A DNA stretch of 64,000 nucleotides from NCBI RefSeq assembly GCF_005860795.2, contig NZ_CP058350.1:2448501-2512500 (forward strand). Reading direction: 5' to 3'. The stretch is from Peteryoungia desertarenae (lineage in GTDB: Bacteria; Pseudomonadota; Alphaproteobacteria; Rhizobiales; Rhizobiaceae). Every line of letters starts with the position of its first letter. Positions within the stretch are counted from its first letter, which is position 1. The notes beneath the pieces were generated by a model. The model made no database searches, had not been told where the DNA came from, and worked only from the letters and a program-made list of their open reading frames with translations. Positions 51,561 through 59,354 of this stretch are shown one piece after another. The position numbers and the translations under genes were made by a program.

Positions 51561-52870
51561 GTGATCTTTTCGCGCCGCAGATATCGAAGGAAATGGCCGA
51601 GCGCCGTCCACTCGCCGATCGTCTGCGGCCGAAAAGCCTTGCCGAAGTGACCGGTCAGGAGCATCTGACCGGCGAGGATGGCGTTCTCGCCCGGATGATC
51701 GCCTCCGGCTCGCTCGGCTCGATGATCTTCTGGGGGCCGCCAGGCACCGGCAAGACCACCGTCGCCCGGCTGCTCTCGGGCGAGGCGGGTCTCGCCTTCG
51801 AGCAGATCTCGGCGATTTTCGCTGGTGTGGCGGATCTCAAGAAGGTCTTCGAAAGCGCCCGCCTGCGCCGCATGGAGGGTCGGCAAACGCTGCTTTTTGT
51901 CGACGAGATCCATCGCTTCAACCGCGCCCAGCAGGACAGTTTCCTGCCGGTCATGGAAGACGGCACCGTCATTCTCGTTGGCGCGACGACCGAAAATCCG
52001 AGCTTCGAACTGAACGCCGCTCTTTTGTCGCGGGCGAGGGTGCTGACTTTCAAGCCGCATGACGAGGCGAGCATCGAGACGCTTCTGAAGCGGGCCGAAG
52101 AAAATGAGGCCAAGCCGCTGCCGCTGGACGCGGACGCCCGCGCCAGCCTGATCCGCATGGCCGATGGCGATGGCCGCGCCTCGCTGACGCTTGCCGAAGA
52201 GGTCTGGCGTGCGGCCCGACCGCGCGAAGTCTTCGACACCGAGGGGCTGGGCCGCATCGTCCAGCGCCGCGCACCTGTCTACGACAAGGGACAGGATGGT
52301 CACTACAATCTGATCTCCGCCCTGCACAAGGCGGTGCGCGGCTCCGATCCCGATGCCGCACTCTATTATCTCTGCCGTATGTTCGATGCCGGCGAGGACC
52401 CGCTTTATCTCGGACGGCGGCTGGTGCGCATGGCCGTCGAGGACATCGGCCTTGCCGATCCGCAGGCGCTCGTGGTCTGCAATGCCGCCAAGGATGCCTA
52501 TGATTATCTGGGCTCTCCGGAAGGTGAGCTGGCGCTGGCAGAGGCCTGCGTCTATCTCGCCACGGCCCCGAAATCGAATGGCGTCTATGTCGCCTACAAG
52601 GCGGCCATGCGGGCGGCCAAGGAGCATGGTTCGCTTTTACCGCCGAAGCACATTTTGAATGCCCCGACCAAGCTGATGAAGGGCGAAGGCTATGGCGACG
52701 GCTATCTCTACGACCACGACCAGCCGGACGCATTTTCGGGCCAGGACTATTTCCCGGAAAAGATGGGCCGCCAGCAGTATTACGATCCGCCGGAGCGCGG
52801 TTTTGAACGAGAGATCCGCAAGCGCCTCGACTGGTGGGCGAAGCTTCGCCGTGAGCGGGGCGGCGGCTGA
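51557..52870 (+). CDS. rarA: Replication-associated recombination protein A (RarA/MgsA AAA+ ATPase)
   Basis: A 437-residue clamp-loader-like AAA+ protein acting at stalled forks. Walker A GPPGTGKTTVARLL, Walker B LLFVDEIHRFNRAQQDSFLP, sensor GATTENPSFELNAALLSRA, and the C-terminal tetramerisation domain (RRLVRMAVEDIGLADPQAL). Overlap with the HtrA gene (ATGA) indicates coupling of two unrelated stress functions, an order seen in several rhizobia-like genomes as far as I recall. Confidence 0.94.
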   Translation: MSDLFAPQISKEMAERRPLADRLRPKSLAEVTGQEHLTGEDGVLARMIASGSLGSMIFWGPPGTGKTTVARLLSGEAGLAFEQISAIFAGVADLKKVFESARLRRMEGRQTLLFVDEIHRFNRAQQDSFLPVMEDGTVILVGATTENPSFELNAALLSRARVLTFKPHDEASIETLLKRAEENEAKPLPLDADARASLIRMADGDGRASLTLAEEVWRAARPREVFDTEGLGRIVQRRAPVYDKGQDGHYNLISALHKAVRGSDPDAALYYLCRMFDAGEDPLYLGRRLVRMAVEDIGLADPQALVVCNAAKDAYDYLGSPEGELALAEACVYLATAPKSNGVYVAYKAAMRAAKEHGSLLPPKHILNAPTKLMKGEGYGDGYLYDHDQPDAFSGQDYFPEKMGRQQYYDPPERGFEREIRKRLDWWAKLRRERGGG

Positions 52871-52967
52871 TCATCACCGATTGATCGAAATTTCAGCTTA
52901 AGCCGGTTTTAAGCCGCCTCAATTATCCTGTGGCCACTTATTGTGGCGACATTTTTGAGGGGTTTTC

Positions 52968-55871
52968 ATGCTTGGAGATCAGAGGTCTCTGCCAGCGTCA
53001 GTGGGTGACGGCGGGTCCTCCCGTTTTGGTTTGCCGAAGCTTGTCAAGATTTTTGCAGCCGTACTGATCACGCTTGCCGGCCTGTCGCTCCTTTTTGTCG
53101 GTTTCATTGCGTCTGGAAAGGCAGACAAGATTGCCGTCGAGAAACAGATCGAGCTGTTTCAGAACGTGATCGGCGCGTGGAACAACCTGATGGCCCGCGA
53201 GCAGTTGACCATGGCGCGCTGGGATCGATCGGTCGAAAACATCACTCTCAACTTCAATCGGACCTATGTGGAGGACGAGTTCGTCTCGTCGCTCTGGTAT
53301 GATTTCGGCCATGAGCGCACGTATTTGATCGGGCCAGGTAATCGGGTGCTGATGCAGTCCTGGCAGGGTGAGGTCGATTTCACTCAGACGCCGCTGGACG
53401 CAGGGTCTGATTTGCAGGCTCTTGTTGATTTGGCGCTTGCCCGTCACGACACGAATCGCATCGCGATCAAAGGTGGTTACACCCAGCGCCTTGTTGGGGC
53501 TTTCGAGGTTCAGCAGATTGCTGCCTATGGCTTCATCGAGATTGATGGCGAAACCATGCTCGCGACAGCCATGGCCATTGTCCCCTATGACGCCGAGGTA
53601 GTCCTGCCGGAGGGGCCACCGGTCATCGTCGTCTCGGCCCGCCCGCTGACGACGGATTTTATTGTCGCAGTCAACAAGGAACTGGAATTCCCGGGGCTTG
53701 CCTTCTCTCGCGATCCGGGCGGTCTTGTGCCGCTGATCGGGGTTGATGGTCGCATGCTCGGCAGCCTGAGCTGGACGCTATACCGTCCAGGCGTCGAGAT
53801 ATGGGCCGTTGTCGTGCCGACCGTGGTCCTGCTCTGCGGCGTGTTGCTGATCGCGAGCCTGATCCTTGGCCGCTCGATCGCCCGCCTGTCAACCCGGCTG
53901 GAGGAAAGTGAGCGGCTCAATCGCGAACTCGCCCACAAGGATGCACTCTCGGGCCTTGCCAACCGGCTCTCATTCGACCGGGCCCTGAACGAGGCTGCAG
54001 AGCGGCTGACCCACGCACCCTTTGCCGTCATGGCGGGTGATCTCGACCGCTTCAAGGCCGTCAATGACATCCATGGCCATGCAGCCGGTGACGAGGTCAT
54101 CCGGGCGGTTGCCACCCGTCTGCGTGACTGCGTTACGGAACAGGGTCTCGTGAGCCGGGTGGGCGGCGACGAATTCGTGATCCTGATGACGGCTTTCCGC
54201 GACCGAGCGCGCCTGTCGATGCTGGCCCAGGCCATCATTGCCTCCGTCTCCCGACCGATTACGCTGTCGTCGGGTGCCGTTGTCGATGTCGGCATCAGCC
54301 TCGGCATTGCTGTGGCCCCGGAAAACGGTGTCGCGGCGCGCGACATCATGATCATGGCCGACCGGGCGCTCTATGCCTCCAGGAGGGTGGACGTGGCCGT
54401 GCCTTCTTCGCCGAAGACCTCGCCTCTGACGAGCCATCAGGTGCCAGCAGGGACGCCGACGACGCCGGGAAAAACCGTGACGGTGTCCATGCAGCCTGAC
54501 CTTGCCCGGCGTCGCCTGCTTCGGCTGTTCGCGGCCACGGTCCTGTCCAGCCTGACCGGCGCGAATGCGGCTCTGGCGTCCGCGACAGGCGGGAGCCGCA
54601 GGGCCGCCGGCCTTCGCGTCGTCGTCATCGGCGCCGGCATGGCGGGTCTCACAGCGGCGGCGAGGCTGAAGGGCGAGGGCGCTGCCGTGACCGTTCTCGA
54701 AGCCCGCAACCGCATAGGCGGGCGCATCTACACCGACCGCAGCCTCGGCGTTCCGGTGGAGCAGGGCGCCAATTTCATTCACGGTTTTGACGGCAATCCG
54801 CTCGTTGACCTTGTCGAGGCCGCAGGCGCCTCGCCCTTTTTCGTCGACGAGGACCTTTCCATCCTGATTGGCCCGGACGGCAAGGCCGTGGGCGAGGAAG
54901 CCTTCTGGGCCACCTGGGAACGGATGGAAGCACTGATCGAGGCCGCTGCCGAGGAAGCGGAAGCCAATCCCGATCTGTCGATGCTCGACGCCGTGCAGGC
55001 GCTCGACCCCGCGCTTCTGTCATCGCCGCTCGGCAATTGGGTGCTGACCGACCGGCTGGAGAACGAGCTTGGCGCGCCCCTCGGCGCGCTATCCGCCCTT
55101 CATGCCGAAAGCGGCGGCGAATATGAGGGACCCGATACCATCGTCCGCCAAGGTTATGACAGCCTCATCGCGCCGCTCGCCGAAAAACTCGACATCAGGT
55201 TTGACGCCAGGGTTCGGGCGATCCGCCATGGCGCGGAGGGCGTCACGGTCGAGACCGACGATCTTGAATTGAGCGCCGATCATGTGATCGTCACCGTGCC
55301 GCTCGGTGTCCTGAAAGCGGGTGCAATCCGTTTCGATCCGCCGCTGCCGCCACGCCACCGTGCTGCGATCGAGGCGATCGGCTTCGGCAATCTCGCCAAG
55401 GTTTCCGTCCGCTTCGAGCGTGCCTTCTGGCCAACCGATCTGCATTATCTAGGCTATGCCGGCGAAGTGCGCGGCCGTTTCGCCGATATGCTGAACCTCA
55501 TGCCGATCCATGGTGAACCGGTCCTGACGCTGATGGCAAGCGGGGCCGAGGCAAGCCGCGTCGATGGCCTTGATATGCCCGAGGTCGAGGCGGAGGTCAT
55601 GGAGGTGCTGCGCTCGATGTTCGGCGAGACGATTTCCGCACCCGTGGCGATCACCCGCCATGCCTGGACCCGCGATCCCTCAAGCCTCGGCGCCTATTCC
55701 TATCCGGCAGTCGGGGCGCTGCCATCCGATTTCGATGCGCTGGCAAGGCCGGTCGGAAGCCGGCTGCATTTTGCCGGCGAGCATACCAGCACCGAGCATT
55801 TCGGCACGGTGCATGGCGCCCATTCAAGCGGGCTTCGCGCGGCAGATGAGGTTCTGGAAGGGATCCGGTAA
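52968..55871 (+). CDS. Fusion: membrane CHASE4-like/GGDEF diguanylate cyclase + Tat-like signal + flavin amine oxidase
   Basis: One uninterrupted 967-codon frame. TM1 is residues ~28-49. A periplasmic CHASE4-like sensor (QNVIGAWNNLMAREQLTMAR, DFGHERTYLIGPGNRVLMQS) runs to TM2 at ~279-302. A GGDEF domain follows (AGDLDRFKAVNDIHGHAAGD; GGDEF at 399-403). The usual RxxD inhibitory site is replaced by TEQG. A Pro/Thr/Ser linker (~476-507) leads to Met508 and a Tat-like segment (LARRRLLRLFAATVLSSL). Next is an FAD amine oxidase (VVVIGAGMAGLTAAARLKG, IGGRIYTDRSLG; terminal FAGEHTSTEHFGTVHGAHSS). The topology works: the GGDEF is cytoplasmic and the oxidase would be exported. Internal initiation at 54489 is the alternative. 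The domains are certain; single-chain translation is not. Confidence 0.85.
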   Translation: MLGDQRSLPASVGDGGSSRFGLPKLVKIFAAVLITLAGLSLLFVGFIASGKADKIAVEKQIELFQNVIGAWNNLMAREQLTMARWDRSVENITLNFNRTYVEDEFVSSLWYDFGHERTYLIGPGNRVLMQSWQGEVDFTQTPLDAGSDLQALVDLALARHDTNRIAIKGGYTQRLVGAFEVQQIAAYGFIEIDGETMLATAMAIVPYDAEVVLPEGPPVIVVSARPLTTDFIVAVNKELEFPGLAFSRDPGGLVPLIGVDGRMLGSLSWTLYRPGVEIWAVVVPTVVLLCGVLLIASLILGRSIARLSTRLEESERLNRELAHKDALSGLANRLSFDRALNEAAERLTHAPFAVMAGDLDRFKAVNDIHGHAAGDEVIRAVATRLRDCVTEQGLVSRVGGDEFVILMTAFRDRARLSMLAQAIIASVSRPITLSSGAVVDVGISLGIAVAPENGVAARDIMIMADRALYASRRVDVAVPSSPKTSPLTSHQVPAGTPTTPGKTVTVSMQPDLARRRLLRLFAATVLSSLTGANAALASATGGSRRAAGLRVVVIGAGMAGLTAAARLKGEGAAVTVLEARNRIGGRIYTDRSLGVPVEQGANFIHGFDGNPLVDLVEAAGASPFFVDEDLSILIGPDGKAVGEEAFWATWERMEALIEAAAEEAEANPDLSMLDAVQALDPALLSSPLGNWVLTDRLENELGAPLGALSALHAESGGEYEGPDTIVRQGYDSLIAPLAEKLDIRFDARVRAIRHGAEGVTVETDDLELSADHVIVTVPLGVLKAGAIRFDPPLPPRHRAAIEAIGFGNLAKVSVRFERAFWPTDLHYLGYAGEVRGRFADMLNLMPIHGEPVLTLMASGAEASRVDGLDMPEVEAEVMEVLRSMFGETISAPVAITRHAWTRDPSSLGAYSYPAVGALPSDFDALARPVGSRLHFAGEHTSTEHFGTVHGAHSSGLRAADEVLEGIR

Positions 55872-55887
55872 TGGCCGCAAAGGCGCC

Positions 55888-56199
55888 TTACGACGCCTTC
55901 TGCTTCGGCTGGACCTGGGGCGCTGCCACCATCTTCACCTTGGATTCGGCCAGCCCATGATGGCCTTCCATATCGACGATCAGGTGCCAATGAGCATTTT
56001 CCGGGATCACCAGCTTCAGCGGTGATTTCTTCGCCACGCCACCCACATATTTGTAGTCCAGCGTTTCCTTGAAGCGCTGGAAATTGGTCGCGGTCATCAG
56101 GCGGACATTGTTGACCGCTGACAGGGTCACCTCGATGATGGTGCCGGCCCGCTGTTCCTTCAGATCGTAATGGGTGAAGCGGAATGTCGGTTTGGACAT
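55888..56199 (-). CDS. DUF1883-family small protein
   Basis: A 103-residue soluble protein. It has the DUF1883 layout: a beta-rich start (RAGTIIEVTLSAVNNVRLMT), a conserved YVGGVAKKSPLKLVIPENAH-like middle and WHLIVDMEGHHG. No known reaction. It is convergent with the fusion gene, with 16 bp between them. Confidence 0.75.
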   Translation of the reverse strand: MSKPTFRFTHYDLKEQRAGTIIEVTLSAVNNVRLMTATNFQRFKETLDYKYVGGVAKKSPLKLVIPENAHWHLIVDMEGHHGLAESKVKMVAAPQVQPKQKAS

Positions 56200-56414
56200 G
56201 CTGTCAACTCGTCTCTTGGTTGTCCTTTACGGACATCGAGATTAGCGACTGCCGGTTAAGGAAGCGTTCTTGGCAAGTCCGCCCGGATCACTGGCAACTG
56301 GCCTTTTTTGGGAAAGCCCGGACGAATTGACCACAAGAAACGGGGGCCACGAAGCCCCCGTCACGCGGATGAACGCTTGTCGATTATGAGGCGGGCCGCA
56401 GACCGCCGGGATCG

Positions 56415-56654
56415 TCAGTGGCGATGATGCACATTGGCCTCGGCATGGGTCTCGCCGATCGACATGGCCTTGAAGAAGGGCACGAGCTGCCACAGCGCCG
56501 ATAGGCCGACCAGCACATAGACGATGGTCGCCAGCATGGTGTCCTGTCCGCCAAACAGGGCAGCCACAAGGTCGAGATCGGCAAGGCCGACCAATAGCCA
56601 GTTGACGCCGCCAATGATGACCAGGATGAGGGTGGTCAGGTTCAATGCACGCAT
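56415..56654 (-). CDS. DUF378-family small membrane protein
   Basis: A 79-residue protein with two membrane helices (LTTLILVIIGGVNWLLVGLA; TIVYVLVGLSALWQLVPFF) separated by DLDLVAALFGG, the DUF378 signature. The His-rich tail (THAEANVHHRH) may bind metal. ATG at 56654 has a good GAGGAG; the reading from 56885 runs through repeats and is rejected. Confidence 0.8.
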   Translation of the reverse strand: MRALNLTTLILVIIGGVNWLLVGLADLDLVAALFGGQDTMLATIVYVLVGLSALWQLVPFFKAMSIGETHAEANVHHRH

Positions 56655-56801
56655 GGAATTCTCCTCGGTTTTGGCATTTCGCCTTGGGATTGCAAGGCTT
56701 GCCTGGGAATTACAATCGTCTAACGAGGCGCGCTGACCTTGGTTCCGACCATTGCCGGATTTTTGCCGTATTCGGGTGAGGGCGTGTCCTGACCGTCTGG
56801 T

Positions 56802-56850
56802 CCTTCTCCCCGCAGCCAGGGAGAAGGTGCCCGAAGGGTAGATGCGGGGC
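56802..56850. repeat. REP-type palindrome (CCTTCTCCC family)
   Basis: CCTTCTCCC (56802-56810) pairs with GGGAGAAGG (56819-56827) around an 8-nt loop, followed by GTGCCCGAAGGGTAGATG and CGGGGC. This hairpin plus tail is a widely dispersed intergenic repeat type in alphaproteobacteria. Confidence 0.65.
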
Positions 56851-56874
56851 AAAAGCCGAAAGCGCGACGACCCA

Positions 56875-57073
56875 TCTCCCCCCATGCGGGGGAGAAAGCG
56901 ATTTCGATGAATTAGGCCAGCGCAAGCGGCCTAAACATCAGAAATCGCAAGAGGGGGGCTCGGTGAGAATGATGCCACGGGAACTGCGCCCCTCTCCTGG
57001 AAAATCTGAAGTTTAGGCGGCTTACGCTCGCCTAAGCCTTCGGTTTTCCGTCCTCCCCCGCATGGGGGAGGTG
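56875..57073. repeat. Compound palindromic repeat, copy 1 (REPIN-like)
   Basis: First of four ~200-bp copies. Order: hairpin CTCCCC...GGGGGAG; module I, nested palindrome GCGATTTC...TAGGCC-N9-GGCCTA...GAAATCGC; spacer GAGGGGGGCTCGGT to GCGCCCCTCTC; module II, GAAAATC...TTAGGCG-N8-CGCCTAA...GATTTTC (here GGTTTTC); hairpin CTCCCCCGCATGGGGGAG. Module II is a diverged reverse complement of module I, so the whole unit is an inverted pair. Confidence 0.8.
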
Positions 57074-57091
57074 AAGTGCCGTGCCAGCATT

Positions 57092-57185
57092 CTCTCATCG
57101 CCTTCGCGCGGCGTCGCGCTCAGGCCTCCGTTCGCTGAAATCGATTCACTGGATCGATTTCCGGCCTCCGGCCAACGCTCCGAAG
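57092..57185. repeat. Left 94-bp inverted repeat of a 1.1-kb block
   Basis: This segment is the reverse complement of 58085-58178 with 6 mismatches in 94 bp by hand alignment. It contains the hairpin GAAATCGAT-TCACTGG-ATCGATTTC (about 57137-57161). The repeat begins 18 bp after palindrome copy 1. Confidence 0.85.
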
Positions 57186-57299
57186 CCTCTCCCTCCAAGG
57201 GGGAAGAGAGGTCGAGCAAAATTCAAATTGTCAAAAAACCATGGCCAATGTCCGGTCGGGTTTTGCCCTCCGGTTGCGGCCATGTTGGCCTTTGTCTTT

Positions 57300-57810
57300 C
57301 GTCTCGGACAGGGCGCCAGAAGCAACCTATCTAAGTAGTTTATGTGGCTCCTTCCGGCGCCCTGTTCGGTGTCTTTTCCATCGCAGTGTCTCGCTGCAGA
57401 GGCGGCGGTGACGGAAAGATCATTGGCGATCCACCGTCGTCCGGGCTTGAGGGTCGGGTCCCGCCTGTCCTTGTGAGACAGGGCGACACCCTGGCCGGTC
57501 GGCCCGGGAGGTTCCCGCCGGATGGTACCGTCCGGCCGGACCCTCAGTCCCGGGGAGGCCCTTTGATCCTTGTCGGATCTCTGGGGCTCCCCGCCGTCTT
57601 GTCATCCGGCATTTGCGCCGGACGCCTCCTTGTGTGCCTCCCGGGCACGCCCCTTCTGATCAGGCAGGAAGATCAGGAACCGGCCATCCGTGCCGGTTGT
57701 CCCTTCTTCCTGGCGAAGGGAGGGAGACCGTTGCGACGCCGTTGCCTTGGACCTGCGACAGCCCTCCACCCCGGCACCGGCCCCGCCTCGCCGGACTTCG
57801 CAATGTCCGG
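57300..57810. other. GC-rich, hairpin-dense non-coding core
   Basis: About 0.5 kb with no credible gene but many perfect hairpins: ACAGGGCGCC/GGCGCCCTGT (57308-57317, 57356-57365), GATCC/GGATC (57565, 57575), TCCGGC/GCCGGA (57605, 57617), CTGATC/GATCAG (57656, 57671), ACCGGC/GCCGGT (57679, 57692), CCGGAC/GTCCGG (57791, 57805). It sits inside the 94-bp inverted repeats. The density suggests a structured RNA or a multi-hairpin DNA element. I do not recognise it as RNase P RNA, tmRNA, SRP RNA or 6S RNA. Confidence 0.5.
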
Positions 57811-58063
57811 TGTATCCGAGGGCGGAACGGGATGAGTATGGGGCAGAGAAAAAGGGAGGGGGATGAAAATGGGGTATGGTGATTGATTGTGTTGGGGAAT
57901 TTGGAATGATCATCCCCCAAGGGGAGGCAAATCCGCGTCGTTAACCCGTAAGGGATTGAGGGGAATTGAGGACGGTGCGCAATTTGATCACGAAAGTGTG
58001 ATGAAGGTCTTTTCTCTCCCTTGGAGGGAGAGGGAAGTTGCGCGCGGTGACCGTTTCGGCCCA

Positions 58064-58341
58064 TCTCCCCCCTTGCGGGGGAGACTTCGGAGCGGTGGCC
58101 GAAGGCCAGAAATCGATCCAGTGAATCGATTTCAGCGAACGGAGGCCTGAGCGCGACGCCGTGCGAAGGCTGTGAGAGGAATTGGCCCGATCAGGGCCAA
58201 ACCTCAGATTTCGCAAGAGAGGGGCTTCGTGAGGTGAGTGCCAGCATAACTGCGCCCCTCTCCTGGAAAATCTGAAGTTTAGGCGGCTTGCGCGCGCCTA
58301 ACTCTTCGATTTTCCGTCCTCCCCCGCTTGGGGGGAGGTGG
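58064..58341. repeat. Compound palindromic repeat, copy 2, interrupted by the right inverted repeat
   Basis: Same unit as copy 1, but the 94-bp segment 58085-58178 is inserted between the first hairpin (CTCCCCCCTTGCGGGGGAG) and the rest of module I (GGAATTGGCCCGATCAGGGC). Outside that insertion it follows copies 3 and 4 closely. Confidence 0.8.
58085..58178. repeat. Right 94-bp inverted repeat
   Basis: Partner of 57092-57185 in opposite orientation. It interrupts palindrome copy 2, which shows that this 94-bp unit inserted after, or moved with, the palindrome family. A ~33-bp truncated relative (GGGGGAGACTTGGGAGCGGT then GGCC) lies at about 58791-58823. Confidence 0.85.
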
Positions 58342-58407
58342 GCTGCGGATCGCTCTTTCCTTTCCCGCAATTGGAGTGCAATCTGTGGTGGTTTCGGAGA
58401 GTGCGAG

Positions 58408-58767
58408 ATGCCGCATCGCGAGGTACCAGAACGCCATCGCCGATTTGCCCGCGTCATGCGGGCGGATGCCACAGGGGCTGAGAACCGGCTGTGGCAGGAG
58501 TTGCGGGCAAAGCAACTCGGCGGCTTCAAGTTCAAGCGCCAGGTGCCGCTCGACGGCTACATTCTCGATTTCGTCTGCTTCGAGGCGCGGCTGATCGTTG
58601 AGGTGGACGGGCACCAGCATGTCGACAGCGCCCATGATGCGCGCCGTGACGCCTGGTTTCGCTCTGCGGGGTTTCGGGTGCTGAGGGTGTGGAACGCTGA
58701 GGTCGAGGAGAACCTCGATGGTGTCTGCAACACGATCCTCAGTGAGTTGAGGAATAGCGGCGAATGA
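58408..58767 (+). CDS. DUF559 (Vsr-like PD-(D/E)xK) endonuclease-family protein
   Basis: A 119-residue protein with the DUF559 pattern: ATGAENRLWQELRAKQLGGF, KFKRQVPLDGYILDFVCFEA, RLIVEVDGHQH and RDAWFRSAGFRVLRVWNAEV. The D...ExD triad lies in ILDFVCFEARLIVEVDG, as in very-short-patch-repair-like nucleases. ATG at 58408 with GGAGA upstream; the 58288 reading starts inside a repeat. The gene occupies exactly the space between palindrome copies 2 and 3, with no other gene for 1.7 kb to the left. Confidence 0.85.
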   Translation: MPHREVPERHRRFARVMRADATGAENRLWQELRAKQLGGFKFKRQVPLDGYILDFVCFEARLIVEVDGHQHVDSAHDARRDAWFRSAGFRVLRVWNAEVEENLDGVCNTILSELRNSGE

Positions 58768-58826
58768 GACGGCCTTATATCCCTCACGCGGGGGAGACTT
58801 GGGAGCGGTGGCCAAGCGCGGCCCCA

Positions 58827-59022
58827 TCTCCCCCCTTGCGGGGGAGAAAGCGAAATCGAGGAATTGGCCCGATCAGGGCCAAACCTTAGATTTCGCAAGA
58901 GGGGGGCTCGGTGAGGATGGTGCCACGGGAACTGTGCCCCTCTCCGGGAAAATCTGAAGTTTAGGCGGCTTGCGCTCGCCTAAGCCTTCGATTTTCCGTC
59001 CTCCCCCGCTTGGGGGGAGGTG
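58827..59022. repeat. Compound palindromic repeat, copy 3
   Basis: Hairpin CTCCCCCCTTGCGGGGGAG, module I with TTGGCCCGATCAGGGCCAA in place of the TAGGCC core, module II with TTAGGCGGCTTGCGCTCGCC, and terminal hairpin CTCCCCCGCTTGGGGGGAG. It starts about 60 bp after the DUF559 stop. Confidence 0.8.
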
Positions 59023-59116
59023 GGGTCGCGCCATCTCGATGGGTCACGGGCAAACGTTACCGTGGGTTCATGCGCAGCAGTGTTAATGGTTTGTGCGGCG
59101 TATATCTTGGCTTCTA

Positions 59117-59318
59117 TCTCCCCCCCATGCGGGGGAGAAAGCGATTTCGATGAATTAGGCCAGCGCAAGCGGCCTAAACATCTGAAATCGCAAGAGGGGG
59201 GCTCGGTCAGGTGAGTGCCAGCATAACCGCGCCCCTCTCCGGGAAAATCTGAAGTTTAGGCGGCTTGCGCTCGCCTAAGCCTTCGATTTTCCGTCCTCCC
59301 CCGCATGGGGGGAGGTGG
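59117..59318. repeat. Compound palindromic repeat, copy 4
   Basis: Closest to copy 1: module I has TAGGCCAGCGCAAGCGGCC and module II TTAGGCGGCTTGCGCTCGCC. The cores are reverse complements of each other around GCGCAAGC/GCTTGCGC. The ~95 bp between copies 3 and 4 have no recognisable feature. Confidence 0.8.
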
Positions 59319-59354
59319 ACCACGCTCTAATGCTTCTGTAAAAATTGGCTTACG

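Noticed and set aside
57300-57810. Known structured RNA (RNase P, tmRNA, SRP, 6S, or an IscB/IsrB omega-RNA)
   Set aside because: None of the universal sequence signatures was found (for example the RNase P or SRP conserved loops), and no TnpB/IscB-type gene lies nearby.
57344-57835. 163-codon + strand frame in the hairpin-rich core
   Set aside because: Its composition (Gly/Pro/Arg-rich, no domain pattern), lack of a ribosome-binding site and overlap with perfect hairpins indicate non-coding DNA.
56875-59318. CRISPR array
   Set aside because: The repeats are ~200 bp, internally palindromic, irregularly spaced and not separated by unique spacers of constant length; no cas genes are present.
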